Below are positions 1 to 7,949 of a stretch of 64,000 bases of DNA, piece after piece. This DNA is from Chryseobacterium lactis (GTDB lineage Bacteria; Bacteroidota; Bacteroidia; Flavobacteriales; Weeksellaceae): contig NZ_CP033924.1 in the NCBI RefSeq assembly GCF_003815875.1, positions 1,488,001 through 1,552,000 on the forward strand. The letters run 5' to 3'. The translations under genes and the position numbers were made by a program. The notes under the pieces are model-generated. The model was not told where the DNA came from, ran no database searches, and saw only the letters and a program-made list of their open reading frames with translations. The first letter of the stretch is position 1, and each line of letters opens with the position of its first letter.

Positions 1-2
1 TA

Positions 3-1643
3 TATTGGAATGCTTTTAAACCCAATTCCATGATGGACCAGAGAGTGGCTTCTCAGGGCAAAAATGGTGACGGAAGGTTGCAAAAAGATGGAATCTCAAG
101 ATTAGCTTCTATTCCGAAAGATCAGGAAGGAGCTCAAAATATTCACTGGATTAAGCAGAATGGCAAAGACCTGAAATTTGAAGTTCAGGAAACCATTATG
201 AAAGTATATCTGGCTGAACCTATCAAGCCCAATTCAACGACGACTTTTACTATGGACTGGGATGCTGTTATTCCTGAACAGATCAGAAGAAGTGGAAGAA
301 ACAACAGGGAAGGAGTGGATATGACGATGACTCAGTGGTACCCGAAAATCGCAGAATATGATTATGATGGCTGGGCAACCTTTGATTATCTGGGAAGAGA
401 ATTTCACGCACCGTTTTCAGATTTTGATGTTACTATTAAAATCAACAAAGATTATGTAGTAGGAGCTGGGGGAATTCTTGAAAATCCAACCGAAGTAAAA
501 GGATATGACACTGCAGCGAAGATCAAAGCAGAAAAAGATAAAAAAGTAACCTGGAAATGGACGGCAAAGAACATTCTGGATTTTGCATGGAGTGCAGACA
601 GAGATTATTCTGTTGAAAGCTTTAATGTTCCGGAAGGACCAAAAGTATACCTTGTCTATCAGAAAAACGACAAGACAAAAGCTTGGGGTGAAGCACAATC
701 TTATATCACGAAATATTTCCAGATTATGAACTCTCATTTCGGTAAATATGTTTACCCGACGTATGCATTTATTCAAGGTGGAGATGGTGGAATGGAATAC
801 GGAATGTGTACCATGATTCTTGGAGAAGCTAAGGATATTAAAGGATTAATGGGCTTAATGGCTCATGAAGGATCTCATTCATGGTATCAGCAGATGCTGG
901 CAACAAACGAATCCGTTCGTCCGTGGATGGATGAAGGTTTTACAAGCTATGCTGAAGGATTTACCATGTATCAGTTATTCCCAGAAGATCTTCCAAACCC
1001 ATTTGCTAAAACACTGGAAGGTTACAGAAACTTTGTTAAAAAAGGAATTGAAGAACCTGCCGTTTGGTTAGGAGATCATCATGATAACGGAACTGCATAT
1101 ACGTATGCTTCCTATGTGAAAGGAGAGTTGTATCTGGTACAACTTGGATATATTATGGGTGAGCAGAATCTTGCTGAAACATTAAAGCAATATTATGATC
1201 AGTGGAGTATGAAACATCCTTCAGACAGAGATTTCCTTCATATTGCTCAGAAAGTTTCCGGAATGGATTTGAAGTGGTTCCACAATTACTGGATCAATAC
1301 TACCAAAACCATTGACTACGGAATTAAAGACGTGAAATATGATGCAAAATCCACTACGATTACTTTGGTCAATAACGGACAGGTTCCTATGCCGATTGAT
1401 TTCAGTGTAATGACCACAGATAAAAAAGTAGTGACTTACCAGATCCCTCTGAATATGACTCATACATGGAAGCAAAAGGATATGTATGGTGATTTTAAAA
1501 CAATGCTATACTGGCCGTGGACACAGAAAGAATATACCATAACGGTTCCTTATACAAAATCTCAATTGTCAGTTCTGGGAATTGATTTCAGCCAGAGAAT
1601 CGCAGATGTAAATATGGCTGATAACTTTGTAGAAGTAAAATAA
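3..1643 (+). CDS. M1 family metallopeptidase, C-terminal part (5' end outside window)
   Basis: The frame is open to the left edge, so the start lies upstream; ATG codons at 30 and 33 are probably internal. The zinc motif HEGSH is encoded at 864-878, with a downstream DEGF carrying the third zinc ligand about 19 residues later. The upstream GGMEYGMC resembles the GAMEN-type substrate motif. These fit the gluzincin M1 aminopeptidase family, which removes N-terminal residues from peptides. A beta-rich C-terminal region of about 130 residues follows, as in Bacteroidota M1 homologues that are usually periplasmic. Signal peptide and N-terminal domain cannot be assessed. A hairpin terminator follows at 1663-1692. 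Confidence 0.9.
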   Translation, partial: YWNAFKPNSMMDQRVASQGKNGDGRLQKDGISRLASIPKDQEGAQNIHWIKQNGKDLKFEVQETIMKVYLAEPIKPNSTTTFTMDWDAVIPEQIRRSGRNNREGVDMTMTQWYPKIAEYDYDGWATFDYLGREFHAPFSDFDVTIKINKDYVVGAGGILENPTEVKGYDTAAKIKAEKDKKVTWKWTAKNILDFAWSADRDYSVESFNVPEGPKVYLVYQKNDKTKAWGEAQSYITKYFQIMNSHFGKYVYPTYAFIQGGDGGMEYGMCTMILGEAKDIKGLMGLMAHEGSHSWYQQMLATNESVRPWMDEGFTSYAEGFTMYQLFPEDLPNPFAKTLEGYRNFVKKGIEEPAVWLGDHHDNGTAYTYASYVKGELYLVQLGYIMGEQNLAETLKQYYDQWSMKHPSDRDFLHIAQKVSGMDLKWFHNYWINTTKTIDYGIKDVKYDAKSTTITLVNNGQVPMPIDFSVMTTDKKVVTYQIPLNMTHTWKQKDMYGDFKTMLYWPWTQKEYTITVPYTKSQLSVLGIDFSQRIADVNMADNFVEVK

Positions 1644-1662
1644 AAAGAGATCAACATAGAGA

Positions 1663-1692
1663 TAAAAGGAGTATTTGAAAGTACTCCTTTTA
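1663..1692 (+). terminator. Rho-independent terminator after M1 peptidase
   Basis: Arms TAAAAGGAGTA (1663-1673) and TACTCCTTTTA (1682-1692) are perfect inverted repeats with an 8-nt loop, followed by a T-rich run. It lies 20 nt after the stop codon. Confidence 0.85.
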
Positions 1693-1746
1693 TTTTTTTA
1701 TAAATTTGGGAGGAAAATTTTTCAACCATAGCCTGTTAAAATATAA

Positions 1747-2505
1747 ATGAATTCAATTGTAATAAACGTAGGGAACAGTAATATCAGATTTGGTCTTTTT
1801 AATGGAGATAATTGTGATATTTCGTGGGTAATCAATACCAAGCCTTACAGAACCGCAGATGAACTGTATGTACAGATGCTGATGTTGTATCAGACTTATA
1901 AGATAGAACCTAAGGAAATTGACAAAGTCATCATAGGATCAGTGGTTCCCCAGCTTACCAAAGTGATGAGTTCGGGGATCAAAAAGATTCATGGTGTTAC
2001 TCCTGTCATTGTTGATAGGTCAACTCCGTCAGCTGTACAGGCAAAATCCAAACAGATGGGAACAGATATCTACGCCAATCTTGTAGCTGCCCATAACCTG
2101 TATCCTAACCGGAAAAAAATTGTTATTGATTTTGGGACTGCACTTACCGCAAGCTGTGTTGCCGAAACAGGCGAAACATTAGGGGTTATTATTGCTCCGG
2201 GAATTGTTACTTCTCTAAATTCTTTGATTAATCAAACCGCCCAGCTCCCGGATATTGAACTTAAAAAACCGAAAACAGTACTTGGACTGGATACAGTAAC
2301 CTGTATGCAAAGTGGTATGGTATATGGCTTTTTAGGAATGGTAGAAGGGTTTGTGAACCGCATTAATGATGAGGTCAATGATGATTGCTTTGTAGTCGCT
2401 ACCGGTGGAGTTTCTCATGTGTATAAACCTTTGACGGATAAGATTCATGTGATGGACAGACTTCATACCCTGAAAGGACTTTATTTCCTTGGAAAGGATT
2501 TATAA
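1747..2505 (+). CDS. coaX: Type III pantothenate kinase
   Basis: Catalyses ATP-dependent phosphorylation of pantothenate, the first step of coenzyme A synthesis, in the cytosol. The 252-residue length is normal for CoaX. The N-terminal NVGNSNIRFGLF is the phosphate-1 motif of the ASKHA fold; DFGTALTASCV near residue 128 is the DxGTA motif; VATGG near residue 217 is the adenosine motif. The start ATG at 1747 gives the expected N-terminus. It follows the M1 gene after a terminator, so it has its own promoter. A GNAT gene follows 47 nt downstream. The family assignment is firm. Confidence 0.95.
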   Translation: MNSIVINVGNSNIRFGLFNGDNCDISWVINTKPYRTADELYVQMLMLYQTYKIEPKEIDKVIIGSVVPQLTKVMSSGIKKIHGVTPVIVDRSTPSAVQAKSKQMGTDIYANLVAAHNLYPNRKKIVIDFGTALTASCVAETGETLGVIIAPGIVTSLNSLINQTAQLPDIELKKPKTVLGLDTVTCMQSGMVYGFLGMVEGFVNRINDEVNDDCFVVATGGVSHVYKPLTDKIHVMDRLHTLKGLYFLGKDL

Positions 2506-2552
2506 ATTTTAGGCTAAAGTTTATTTTGAGCCGTACTTAATCTTGCATAATC

Positions 2553-3080
2553 ATGAAACAATTTCCAATATTAGAAACAGAAAGACTTATTTTATCTCAG
2601 CTGGAAGAAAAAGATATTCCTTTAATTGTGGAGTATCTTCAACATAGGATCTATTCCGATCTTACATCTAATATTCCTTATCCTTATACGGAGAATGATG
2701 CAAAATCATGGGTGACGATGTCTAAGGAGGCCTTCGAAGAAAACTCCGGATATACTTTTGGGATCCGAAATAAGGAAGGGCAAATTATCGGAGCTATCGG
2801 ACTCCACGACAGAGAAGACGATAAGGCAGAATTGGGATACTGGATAGGAATTCCTTTCTGGAATAAAGGGTATGTCACCGAAGCAGCCAGAGCTATTGTT
2901 GAGTTTGGTTTTAAAAAATTACATTTTAATAAAATTTTTGCAACTCATCTTCCACACAACCCTGCATCCGGGAAAATCATGGAAAAGATTGGAATGGAAA
3001 AAGAAGCTGTTTTAAAACAGGAAGTGAAAAAAGACGGAGAATACTTTGATCTTGTGATGTATTCTATTTTTAATAGCTGA
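2553..3080 (+). CDS. GNAT family N-acetyltransferase (RimJ/RimL type)
   Basis: A 175-residue acetyl-CoA-dependent acetyltransferase. It opens with LETERLILSQLEEKDI, typical of the RimJ/RimL/SpeG branch (Acetyltransf_3). The middle segment AELGYWIGIPFWNKGYVTEA holds the conserved beta4 and acetyl-CoA pyrophosphate-binding loop. Near the C-terminus HNPASGKIMEKIGMEKE is the typical helix-4 signature. The acceptor, whether a ribosomal protein N-terminus or a small molecule, cannot be inferred. It probably follows coaX in one transcript (47-nt gap) and ends at a bidirectional terminator shared with the convergent tadA. Confidence 0.9.
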   Translation: MKQFPILETERLILSQLEEKDIPLIVEYLQHRIYSDLTSNIPYPYTENDAKSWVTMSKEAFEENSGYTFGIRNKEGQIIGAIGLHDREDDKAELGYWIGIPFWNKGYVTEAARAIVEFGFKKLHFNKIFATHLPHNPASGKIMEKIGMEKEAVLKQEVKKDGEYFDLVMYSIFNS

Positions 3081-3106
3081 TTTTAATTGTTTAACGAAAT
3101 AAAACT

Positions 3107-3141
3107 AAACATCCGGAAACAATCAATATTTCCGGATGTTT
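3107..3141. terminator. Bidirectional terminator between GNAT gene and tadA
   Basis: Arms AAACATCCGGAAA (3107-3119) and TTTCCGGATGTTT (3129-3141) are perfectly complementary with a 9-nt loop. T-runs follow on both strands, suiting the two convergent genes. Confidence 0.85.
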
Positions 3142-3157
3142 TTTTATTTAATTCTGA

Positions 3158-3589
3158 TTATCTTTTGCTTTTAAAAAAATCTTTCACGATAGAAGAACAT
3201 TCAGCTTCCATAATTCCGGTGATCACTTCCGTTTTTGGATGTAGGGAAAGATGTTTGTTGATGAAGCCCCTTTGTTCATCACGGGCACCGATTACCACTT
3301 TTGAAATCTGGGACCATGAAAGGGCACCGGAGCACATTACACAAGGTTCCATGGTAACATAAAGTGTACAATCCTTCAAATACTTTCCTCCAAGAAAATT
3401 GGCGGCAGAAGTGATCGCCTGCATTTCTGCATGAGCAGTGACGTCATTTAAGGTTTCAGTGAGATTGTGAGCTCTTGCAATAATCCGGTTATTTGAAACG
3501 ACAACACATCCAATGGGAACCTCATCTTTTTCCAGGGCAGCTTCTGCTTCCTGCAGAGCCATTTTCATATAATATTCGTCAGTAAACAT
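3158..3589 (-). CDS. tadA: tRNA adenosine(34) deaminase
   Basis: A zinc deaminase that converts A34 to inosine in tRNA-Arg(ACG). The 143-residue protein has the HAE zinc and catalytic motif at residues 53-55 and PCVMC at 82-86, the two signatures of the cytidine/adenosine deaminase fold. The segment DEVPIGCVVV is also typical of TadA. The start ATG lies directly against the stop codon of the upstream gene (3590-3592), so translation is probably coupled. Guanine deaminase is an alternative in this fold, but the length and motifs favour TadA. Confidence 0.9.
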   Translation of the reverse strand: MFTDEYYMKMALQEAEAALEKDEVPIGCVVVSNNRIIARAHNLTETLNDVTAHAEMQAITSAANFLGGKYLKDCTLYVTMEPCVMCSGALSWSQISKVVIGARDEQRGFINKHLSLHPKTEVITGIMEAECSSIVKDFFKSKR

Positions 3590-4210
3590 TTATTCCGTCA
3601 TTGTTAAAGTTAAAGGAAGTTTGAATTGGAATCTTGCGGCATCTCCTTTAGCTAAGGCAGGAACAAATTTTTCAGAAATAGAATACAAAGCAATTTCAGC
3701 CTGTCTGTTAAAAGTGAAGTTATCTCCCTGAGCATGTACATTGCTTACGCTTCCATCTTTTTCCACAACAAAAGCAACACTGGTCTTTACCATTTTTGCT
3801 TCAGAATTAACGCCGCCAACATACAAAAGATCAGCAACCTCCTGTCTTAAAGTATTGATGCCTCCTGGGTAATTGGGAGCGCTCTCTACAAAATAGGGGG
3901 ATTCAAATGTACTTTTTGATGCATTTAATTTTATAGACTGAAGATCCTCCAGGTTCCTTACTTTCAATAGCGCTCCGATGAGTGCACTGTTTTCAATACT
4001 GTCCATTTTTTTCATGAAAAAAAGGAAGTCTCCTTTTATGGAAGCTTTTTTGAAGGTATTGGATTCCGCATCAAATTTTTTCTTGAATTCTTTATTCAAC
4101 ATGCTTCTGTGCTGGTTGTAATATGTTTTTACAAGCCTGAATTCTTCTTTCTGCTGTGATAAACAGAATGAAGAAATGATACAGCAGAGACAAATAAATA
4201 AAGCTTTCAA
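3590..4210 (-). CDS. Secreted protein with TonB C-terminal-like domain
   Basis: A 206-residue protein with a signal peptide (MKALFICLCCIISSFCLS followed by QQ, a common flavobacterial cleavage context). The middle is charged and helical. From about residue 110 the pattern YPGGINTLR...VAFVVEKDGSVSNVHAQG...ALAKGDAARFQFKLPLTLT matches the TonB C-terminal fold found in many Bacteroidota secreted proteins. There is no N-terminal membrane anchor with a proline-rich spacer, so it is unlikely to be a true energy transducer. It is upstream of tadA with no gap and probably co-transcribed. The function is unknown. Confidence 0.75.
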   Translation of the reverse strand: MKALFICLCCIISSFCLSQQKEEFRLVKTYYNQHRSMLNKEFKKKFDAESNTFKKASIKGDFLFFMKKMDSIENSALIGALLKVRNLEDLQSIKLNASKSTFESPYFVESAPNYPGGINTLRQEVADLLYVGGVNSEAKMVKTSVAFVVEKDGSVSNVHAQGDNFTFNRQAEIALYSISEKFVPALAKGDAARFQFKLPLTLTMTE

Positions 4211-4264
4211 TAGGGTATATTTATGTAAATATACTCAAAAAATGTGAGATCCGGCCATTCTCAA

Positions 4265-5185
4265 TCAACTCTCAAGATAACGGTTCAATGACTCCTGAAG
4301 GTGGGTGCGGATGTCATCAACTAAACCTTTCGGTTCTAATACGGTTACTTCTTTTCCGTAGGAGAGAATTTCCTGCATAAAGTCGTAAGTAGGGTGTAAA
4401 AAGAATTCAAAATAGATCTCTTCCGGCGTTTCTTTAGTCTCTTTCTGTGATTGATGAAGCGGAAAACTTCTGATATATTCGCCCTGATGGCGGCTGCATT
4501 TCAAGACAATATTTTGCGGTTTTTGTTCGGTAAGATTCATCACTCCGAAAGCATTTTTAAAATGCTCTCTGAAGTTGTAATTATATTTTTCTCTGAACTT
4601 ATTATTACTTACATCCAGATAATTGATTCTGTCCAGTCCAAATGATTTCAAAGCTTTATCCTTTGTATCAATTGCGATAAGGTACCATCTGTCTTTGGAT
4701 TCTTTCAGGGCCAAAGGATGCACTTTTCGGGAAGTCATCAGTTTGTTCTTGTAATTGTAATGTTCAAAAGAAACGACTCTTTTATTACGAATGGCAAAGA
4801 AAAGATCATAAAAATGCTCTACACCGGTCGGTTTGCGGCTTTCAAAAAAAATAAAATCTGAAAAATCAGGGTGAAGATTGAGGGCATTACTTACCTGGAA
4901 AGATTCTAATAATTTCTGATTGTATTCATCCACTTCCATAATCGGACGACTTTCAATATAATATCGGTTATCGCCCTTTTTTTTATTGTGAATAGAAAGA
5001 TTAAAGAGATTGGAAATCTCACGGATATCCCTTTGCAACGTGCGGATAGAGTAACTCTTGATCTCTGCATCCTGAAATTCAAAAGAGTTTAAAAGATAAT
5101 CTTCCAGCTGCGAATAGGTGGCCGGAGAGCTTTCCAGTCTTTTTATAATTAAGGCATATCGTGTCAGATAAAAATCTTTTTTCAT
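4265..5185 (-). CDS. WYL-domain transcriptional regulator, probable master regulator of the 5.2-9.8 kb island
   Basis: A 306-residue regulator. Residues 1-60 form a winged-helix region (YSQLEDYLLN...SIRTLQRDIREIS), the arrangement of PafC/DeoR-like WYL proteins. Residues about 130-200 form the WYL domain with RWYLIAIDTKDKALKSFGLD, followed by a WCX-like C-terminal extension with PTYDFMQEILSYGKEVTVLEP. WYL domains in PafBC, DriD, CapW and BrxR bind ligands, in some cases single-stranded DNA, and switch DNA binding. Its own promoter carries the motif that also precedes the downstream-numbered genes of the island, so autoregulation and control of that regulon are inferred. Confidence 0.88.
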   Translation of the reverse strand: MKKDFYLTRYALIIKRLESSPATYSQLEDYLLNSFEFQDAEIKSYSIRTLQRDIREISNLFNLSIHNKKKGDNRYYIESRPIMEVDEYNQKLLESFQVSNALNLHPDFSDFIFFESRKPTGVEHFYDLFFAIRNKRVVSFEHYNYKNKLMTSRKVHPLALKESKDRWYLIAIDTKDKALKSFGLDRINYLDVSNNKFREKYNYNFREHFKNAFGVMNLTEQKPQNIVLKCSRHQGEYIRSFPLHQSQKETKETPEEIYFEFFLHPTYDFMQEILSYGKEVTVLEPKGLVDDIRTHLQESLNRYLES

Positions 5186-5202
5186 GATTTAATTTTATAA
5201 GA

Positions 5203-5243
5203 CAAATATATGGGCTTAATGCGACAAAACGTGTCGTGTTTTA
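5203..5243 (-). promoter_or_regulatory. WYL-regulon promoter A (WYL gene)
   Basis: Read on the minus strand: CACGACACGTTTTGTCGC (5238 to 5221), then 10 nt, then TATATTTG (5210 to 5203). The dyad CGACA-N5-TGTCG is perfect. The leader before the WYL start codon at 5185 is only about 12 nt, so this is the regulator's own promoter. Confidence 0.8.
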
Positions 5244-5280
5244 TTTTTTAAAGATTAATCTTACTCTTGTTTATAAAATA

Positions 5281-5305
5281 AAAACCACTTCAAAGAAATG
5301 GTTTT
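5281..5305 (-). terminator. Terminator downstream of the small acidic protein gene
   Basis: Arms AAAACCACTTC (5281-5291) and GAAATGGTTTT (5295-5305) pair with a single wobble. Read on the minus strand the hairpin is followed by TTATTTTA. It would end a short transcript starting at promoter B. Confidence 0.6.
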
Positions 5306-5312
5306 CAAAACA

Positions 5313-5413
5313 GGTTCCGCTGTCCAACATTTTGTGAATGGTGATTCAAAGGGATATGAAGATGGTGAATTGGTTATTAGCTGATTGTGAATATTTTGGA
5401 CAGCTCCGGAACC
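5313..5413. repeat. 101-bp element with 15-bp imperfect terminal inverted repeats
   Basis: GGTTCCG+CTGTCCAA (5313-5327) pairs with TTGGACAG, a CTC bulge, then CGGAACC (5396-5413). The enclosed 68 nt show no gene. It lies in the 3' untranslated part of the small acidic protein transcript. It could be a MITE or insertion sequence remnant, or a long structured RNA; the sequence alone does not decide. Confidence 0.5.
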
Positions 5414-5431
5414 CGGTGTTTTTAAAGGTAA

Positions 5432-5677
5432 TTACAAAGTCTCTTCTTCAAGAATATCTTCTTTACAATCTTCTCTGAAAAAGTTTTCAACGTCGTTGAG
5501 ATAATTATCATAATCCATCTCTACGTGTTCAATATCTCCCCATTCTATGGTGTAGGGGATTTCATCAATGATGACATTTGTTTTATGATTGGTTGCTTCC
5601 ATACTTTTTGTGGTAAGAGAAAAGGTGTTTTTTGAATATATTTTTTGTTGGTCGATATTTGTAAAAGATGAATTCAA
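5432..5677 (-). CDS. Small acidic protein of unknown function
   Basis: Up to 81 residues, strongly acidic at the C-terminus (HVEMDYDNYLNDVENFF...EDILEEE). The longest frame starts with TTG at 5677; an ATG at 5600-5602 would give 57 residues beginning MEATNHKTN. The promoter B motif lies 49-89 nt upstream of the TTG start, and a terminator follows at 5281-5305, so the unit has its own transcript. I recognise no family. Its acidity could suit DNA mimicry or binding to a basic partner, but that is speculation. Its shared promoter with the neighbours is the main reason to believe it is expressed. Confidence 0.55.
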   Translation of the reverse strand: MNSSFTNIDQQKIYSKNTFSLTTKSMEATNHKTNVIIDEIPYTIEWGDIEHVEMDYDNYLNDVENFFREDCKEDILEEETL

Positions 5678-5725
5678 AGGCTATTTAAGTTTTGGTTATT
5701 AGTTTTTTTGATGATGTTTCTTTTT

Positions 5726-5766
5726 CAAAAGTAGTATTGGAAAGCGACAAAACTTGACGCATAAAA
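5726..5766 (-). promoter_or_regulatory. WYL-regulon promoter B (small acidic protein)
   Basis: Minus strand: TGCGTCAAGTTTTGTCGC (5761 to 5744), 10 nt, then TACTTTTG (5733 to 5726). It sits between the stop codon of the 184-residue gene and the start of the small acidic gene. Confidence 0.78.
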
Positions 5767-5796
5767 AATAATTTAGAATGAATTTTATATTTTTTT

Positions 5797-6351
5797 TCAG
5801 GAAAAATCTTTGATGTCAATCTCATCGGCGATGAGCATTATAATATCCATTTCAGATAACATTGATTTGAGTTTTATTCCTCCGGGATTTAAATTAGGAT
5901 CAGAAAGAATAAACCACCAGATCTGTTGAATAAAATCCTCAAACTTTACTTCCGGATGATAAACCAATGTATTTGTTTGTGCTGCTAAAGCCAGTAATTG
6001 TTTAGTGATATCTCTGCATTCATTCATTTTTCCTTCATGTGGTAAGAGCACATTTAATACACAATTCTGAGCATCGTAAAGAAGGCCGGCCGTGATTTTA
6101 AGCTGATTTTTTTTAGCATTAAAACCTCTTTCATCACTTATTCTTCCTGCCAGAATTTTACTTCTGAATCCTGCAATTTCTGAAACTTCACTGATGGTAT
6201 TTGTAGACAGTATATCTTCTACAGCTTTTAACCATACTATTGTTTTTTCAACAAAAAGAGGATCCTTTTTCTCTAAAGACGATACGATTGCAGGAAGGCC
6301 CTGAAGCTGTTCTTTTAACTGGGAAACCAGGATAAATTGTGACTTTTTCAT
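5797..6351 (-). CDS. Hypothetical protein, third gene of the DUF2589 operon
   Basis: A 184-residue protein I cannot assign to a family. It looks mostly helical and soluble, with no signal peptide or membrane segment; a basic patch RSKILAGRISDERGFNAKKNQLK near residues 64-86 is followed by a more hydrophobic C-terminal half ending in an acidic stretch (MDIIMLIADEIDIKD). It starts 3 nt after the stop codon of the 227-residue gene, so the two are translationally coupled and probably work together. Transcription comes from the DUF2589 promoter C upstream. Codon use and composition look like the neighbours. Confidence 0.75.
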   Translation of the reverse strand: MKKSQFILVSQLKEQLQGLPAIVSSLEKKDPLFVEKTIVWLKAVEDILSTNTISEVSEIAGFRSKILAGRISDERGFNAKKNQLKITAGLLYDAQNCVLNVLLPHEGKMNECRDITKQLLALAAQTNTLVYHPEVKFEDFIQQIWWFILSDPNLNPGGIKLKSMLSEMDIIMLIADEIDIKDFS

Positions 6352-6354
6352 GTT

Positions 6355-7038
6355 CTATTCCGGGATTAAAGTTTCTACGATATTTCCATTGATATCCTCG
6401 TATCTTGACCATTCCATTCCTGCTTCACTGACACTCATTTTAGCAAATACCAAACATTTTACATCAAGCTCCATCAATTTGCCGGCCTCGATAATAATCT
6501 CATAATCTTCTGTTTTTTCAATAATCTTTCTCGTTTCCAGAGTTATTCTGTCGGAAAGACTCTGAAATAATACATCGGGATTGGTCGTCTTCCAGCTTAG
6601 GTTAGAAAGAGATTTACAGAATTCTACAATATTTTTAGAAAGAGGAACCAAATATTCAATCTGATCATTAGTCAATGTCGGTGTATTCTGTTCTTTAATC
6701 TTTTTGAGAATATCAGTATGAATAGCTTCCTGGTTGATGAGAAAGGCTTTCAGGCTCTGATCTTCTTTTATATTGGAAGGATCATAATCTGTTTTGGCAA
6801 CTTTTGTAATTTCATCATAAGTAAAGTCCCTGAAAATCATTTTCGGTGAATTTCCCGCTGTAGCAAAAGGAATCGTAAGATCCACAGTACCAACTTTCAT
6901 TCTGGGAATTGAAAAATGTTTCAACAGATCATCCTGGGCATATTCTTTAGCCATTTGTACAGTTTGCAGATCGGTCATTTTTCTGGCTGAAGCAATCTCA
7001 GAGACGATGCCTCCCAAATATTCTCTTAATTTTGGCAT
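6355..7038 (-). CDS. DUF2589-like divergent protein
   Basis: A 227-residue cytoplasmic protein. Its first 60 residues follow the layout of the adjacent DUF2589 protein: a GG-containing N-terminal helix (LGGIVSEIASARKMTDLQTV here, IGGPMQAAIKAQHEASMSQV there) followed by a beta segment IPRMKVGTVDLTIPF, matching IPALRIDEMTIDF in the neighbour. The remaining 150 residues are helical and share nothing I can recognise. I infer a distant paralogue with a new C-terminal domain. It lies 71 nt after the DUF2589 gene and 3 nt before the 184-residue gene, in one operon. Molecular function is unknown. Confidence 0.7.
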   Translation of the reverse strand: MPKLREYLGGIVSEIASARKMTDLQTVQMAKEYAQDDLLKHFSIPRMKVGTVDLTIPFATAGNSPKMIFRDFTYDEITKVAKTDYDPSNIKEDQSLKAFLINQEAIHTDILKKIKEQNTPTLTNDQIEYLVPLSKNIVEFCKSLSNLSWKTTNPDVLFQSLSDRITLETRKIIEKTEDYEIIIEAGKLMELDVKCLVFAKMSVSEAGMEWSRYEDINGNIVETLIPE

Positions 7039-7109
7039 AATAGTTTTTTTTTAGTGAATAAAAATTGTTTAAAATGGATGGCTGCCGGAGCAACCATCCA
7101 AAAAAGATG

Positions 7110-7685
7110 TTAAGGAGTTACAGGCGCCGAATTAGCTACAATAGCATCTTCCAGCATATCCATAATTCTCGCCAGACCGGCAGGCAATTCATCATTTACA
7201 GCTTTTACATGTACTCCCAAAGTATATGTTTTTTCTGTCGTAGATGTGCTTGAATTGGTTTTCTTGTAAGAAGCTGAAGCATTGAACTTTACTTTCCAGA
7301 ACTTGGCACTTAAAGAAGCACTTCCCTGGAACTCAGTGGAAATATTCTGAGTTTCTACGGAATTCAGTTTTGCATTAAAGTCAATGGTCATTTCATCAAT
7401 TCTTAAAGCCGGAATCGTCAACATAGAAAGCAATGGAACACTCAACGTAACTTGTGACTGTACCGGAGTTTCATTGCCCTGAACAGGGTTAGGTACTGTT
7501 TTTTTGTACACAAAATCCACATATCTGAGCTTTGTAGCTGGCCCTGTTCCTTCAAAACCAACTTCTTTAATGAAATTGACCTGTGACATAGAAGCTTCAT
7601 GTTGAGCTTTTATCGCTGCCTGCATTGGGCCTCCGATGTAAACACTGAAATCTAAACTGTTTAATTCTTGGACTAAATTTGCCAT
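7110..7685 (-). CDS. DUF2589 domain-containing protein
   Basis: A 191-residue protein matching the DUF2589 pattern: an N-terminal amphipathic helix with IGGPMQAAIKAQ, a beta-strand core YVDFVYKKT, then VPLLSMLTIPALRIDEMTIDFNAKL, and a long strand region (FQGSASLSAKFWKVKFNASASYKKT) ending in a helix. No signal peptide is present. DUF2589 is a family without an assigned biochemical role as far as I know. It is first in a three-gene operon with its own copy of the WYL-regulon promoter (site C, with degenerate site D further upstream) and a leader of about 185 nt. Confidence 0.82.
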   Translation of the reverse strand: MANLVQELNSLDFSVYIGGPMQAAIKAQHEASMSQVNFIKEVGFEGTGPATKLRYVDFVYKKTVPNPVQGNETPVQSQVTLSVPLLSMLTIPALRIDEMTIDFNAKLNSVETQNISTEFQGSASLSAKFWKVKFNASASYKKTNSSTSTTEKTYTLGVHVKAVNDELPAGLARIMDMLEDAIVANSAPVTP

Positions 7686-7874
7686 AATTGTAAAATTTTA
7701 AGGTTATTAATTGGTTAATAATATATAGTAGTTGCTAGCAAACTAATATTCATATGAGGGAATAAGTATCCTGTTCAGTATCTGGTCAACTGAAGATTAA
7801 TAATGAACCGGTAATAAATATTGGGGGAAGAATAAGCTTATTTAGCTATAGTTTTCCTGGTTATTTTGTTAATT

Positions 7875-7915
7875 CAAAGATAGTTGGGTGAAGCGTCAAA
7901 ACTCGTCGTGTTAAA
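7875..7915 (-). promoter_or_regulatory. WYL-regulon promoter C (DUF2589 operon)
   Basis: Minus strand: CACGACGAGTTTTGACGC (7910 to 7893), 10 nt, then TATCTTTG (7882 to 7875). Spacing is identical to sites A, B, E and F. Confidence 0.78.
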
Positions 7916-7949
7916 TATATTTTTGAATTTTATTCTGTTTTTTTAATAA

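Noticed and set aside
5313..5413. Retron msr-msd or CRISPR-like RNA
   Set aside because: No reverse transcriptase or cas gene is present, and the element has only one pair of inverted ends.
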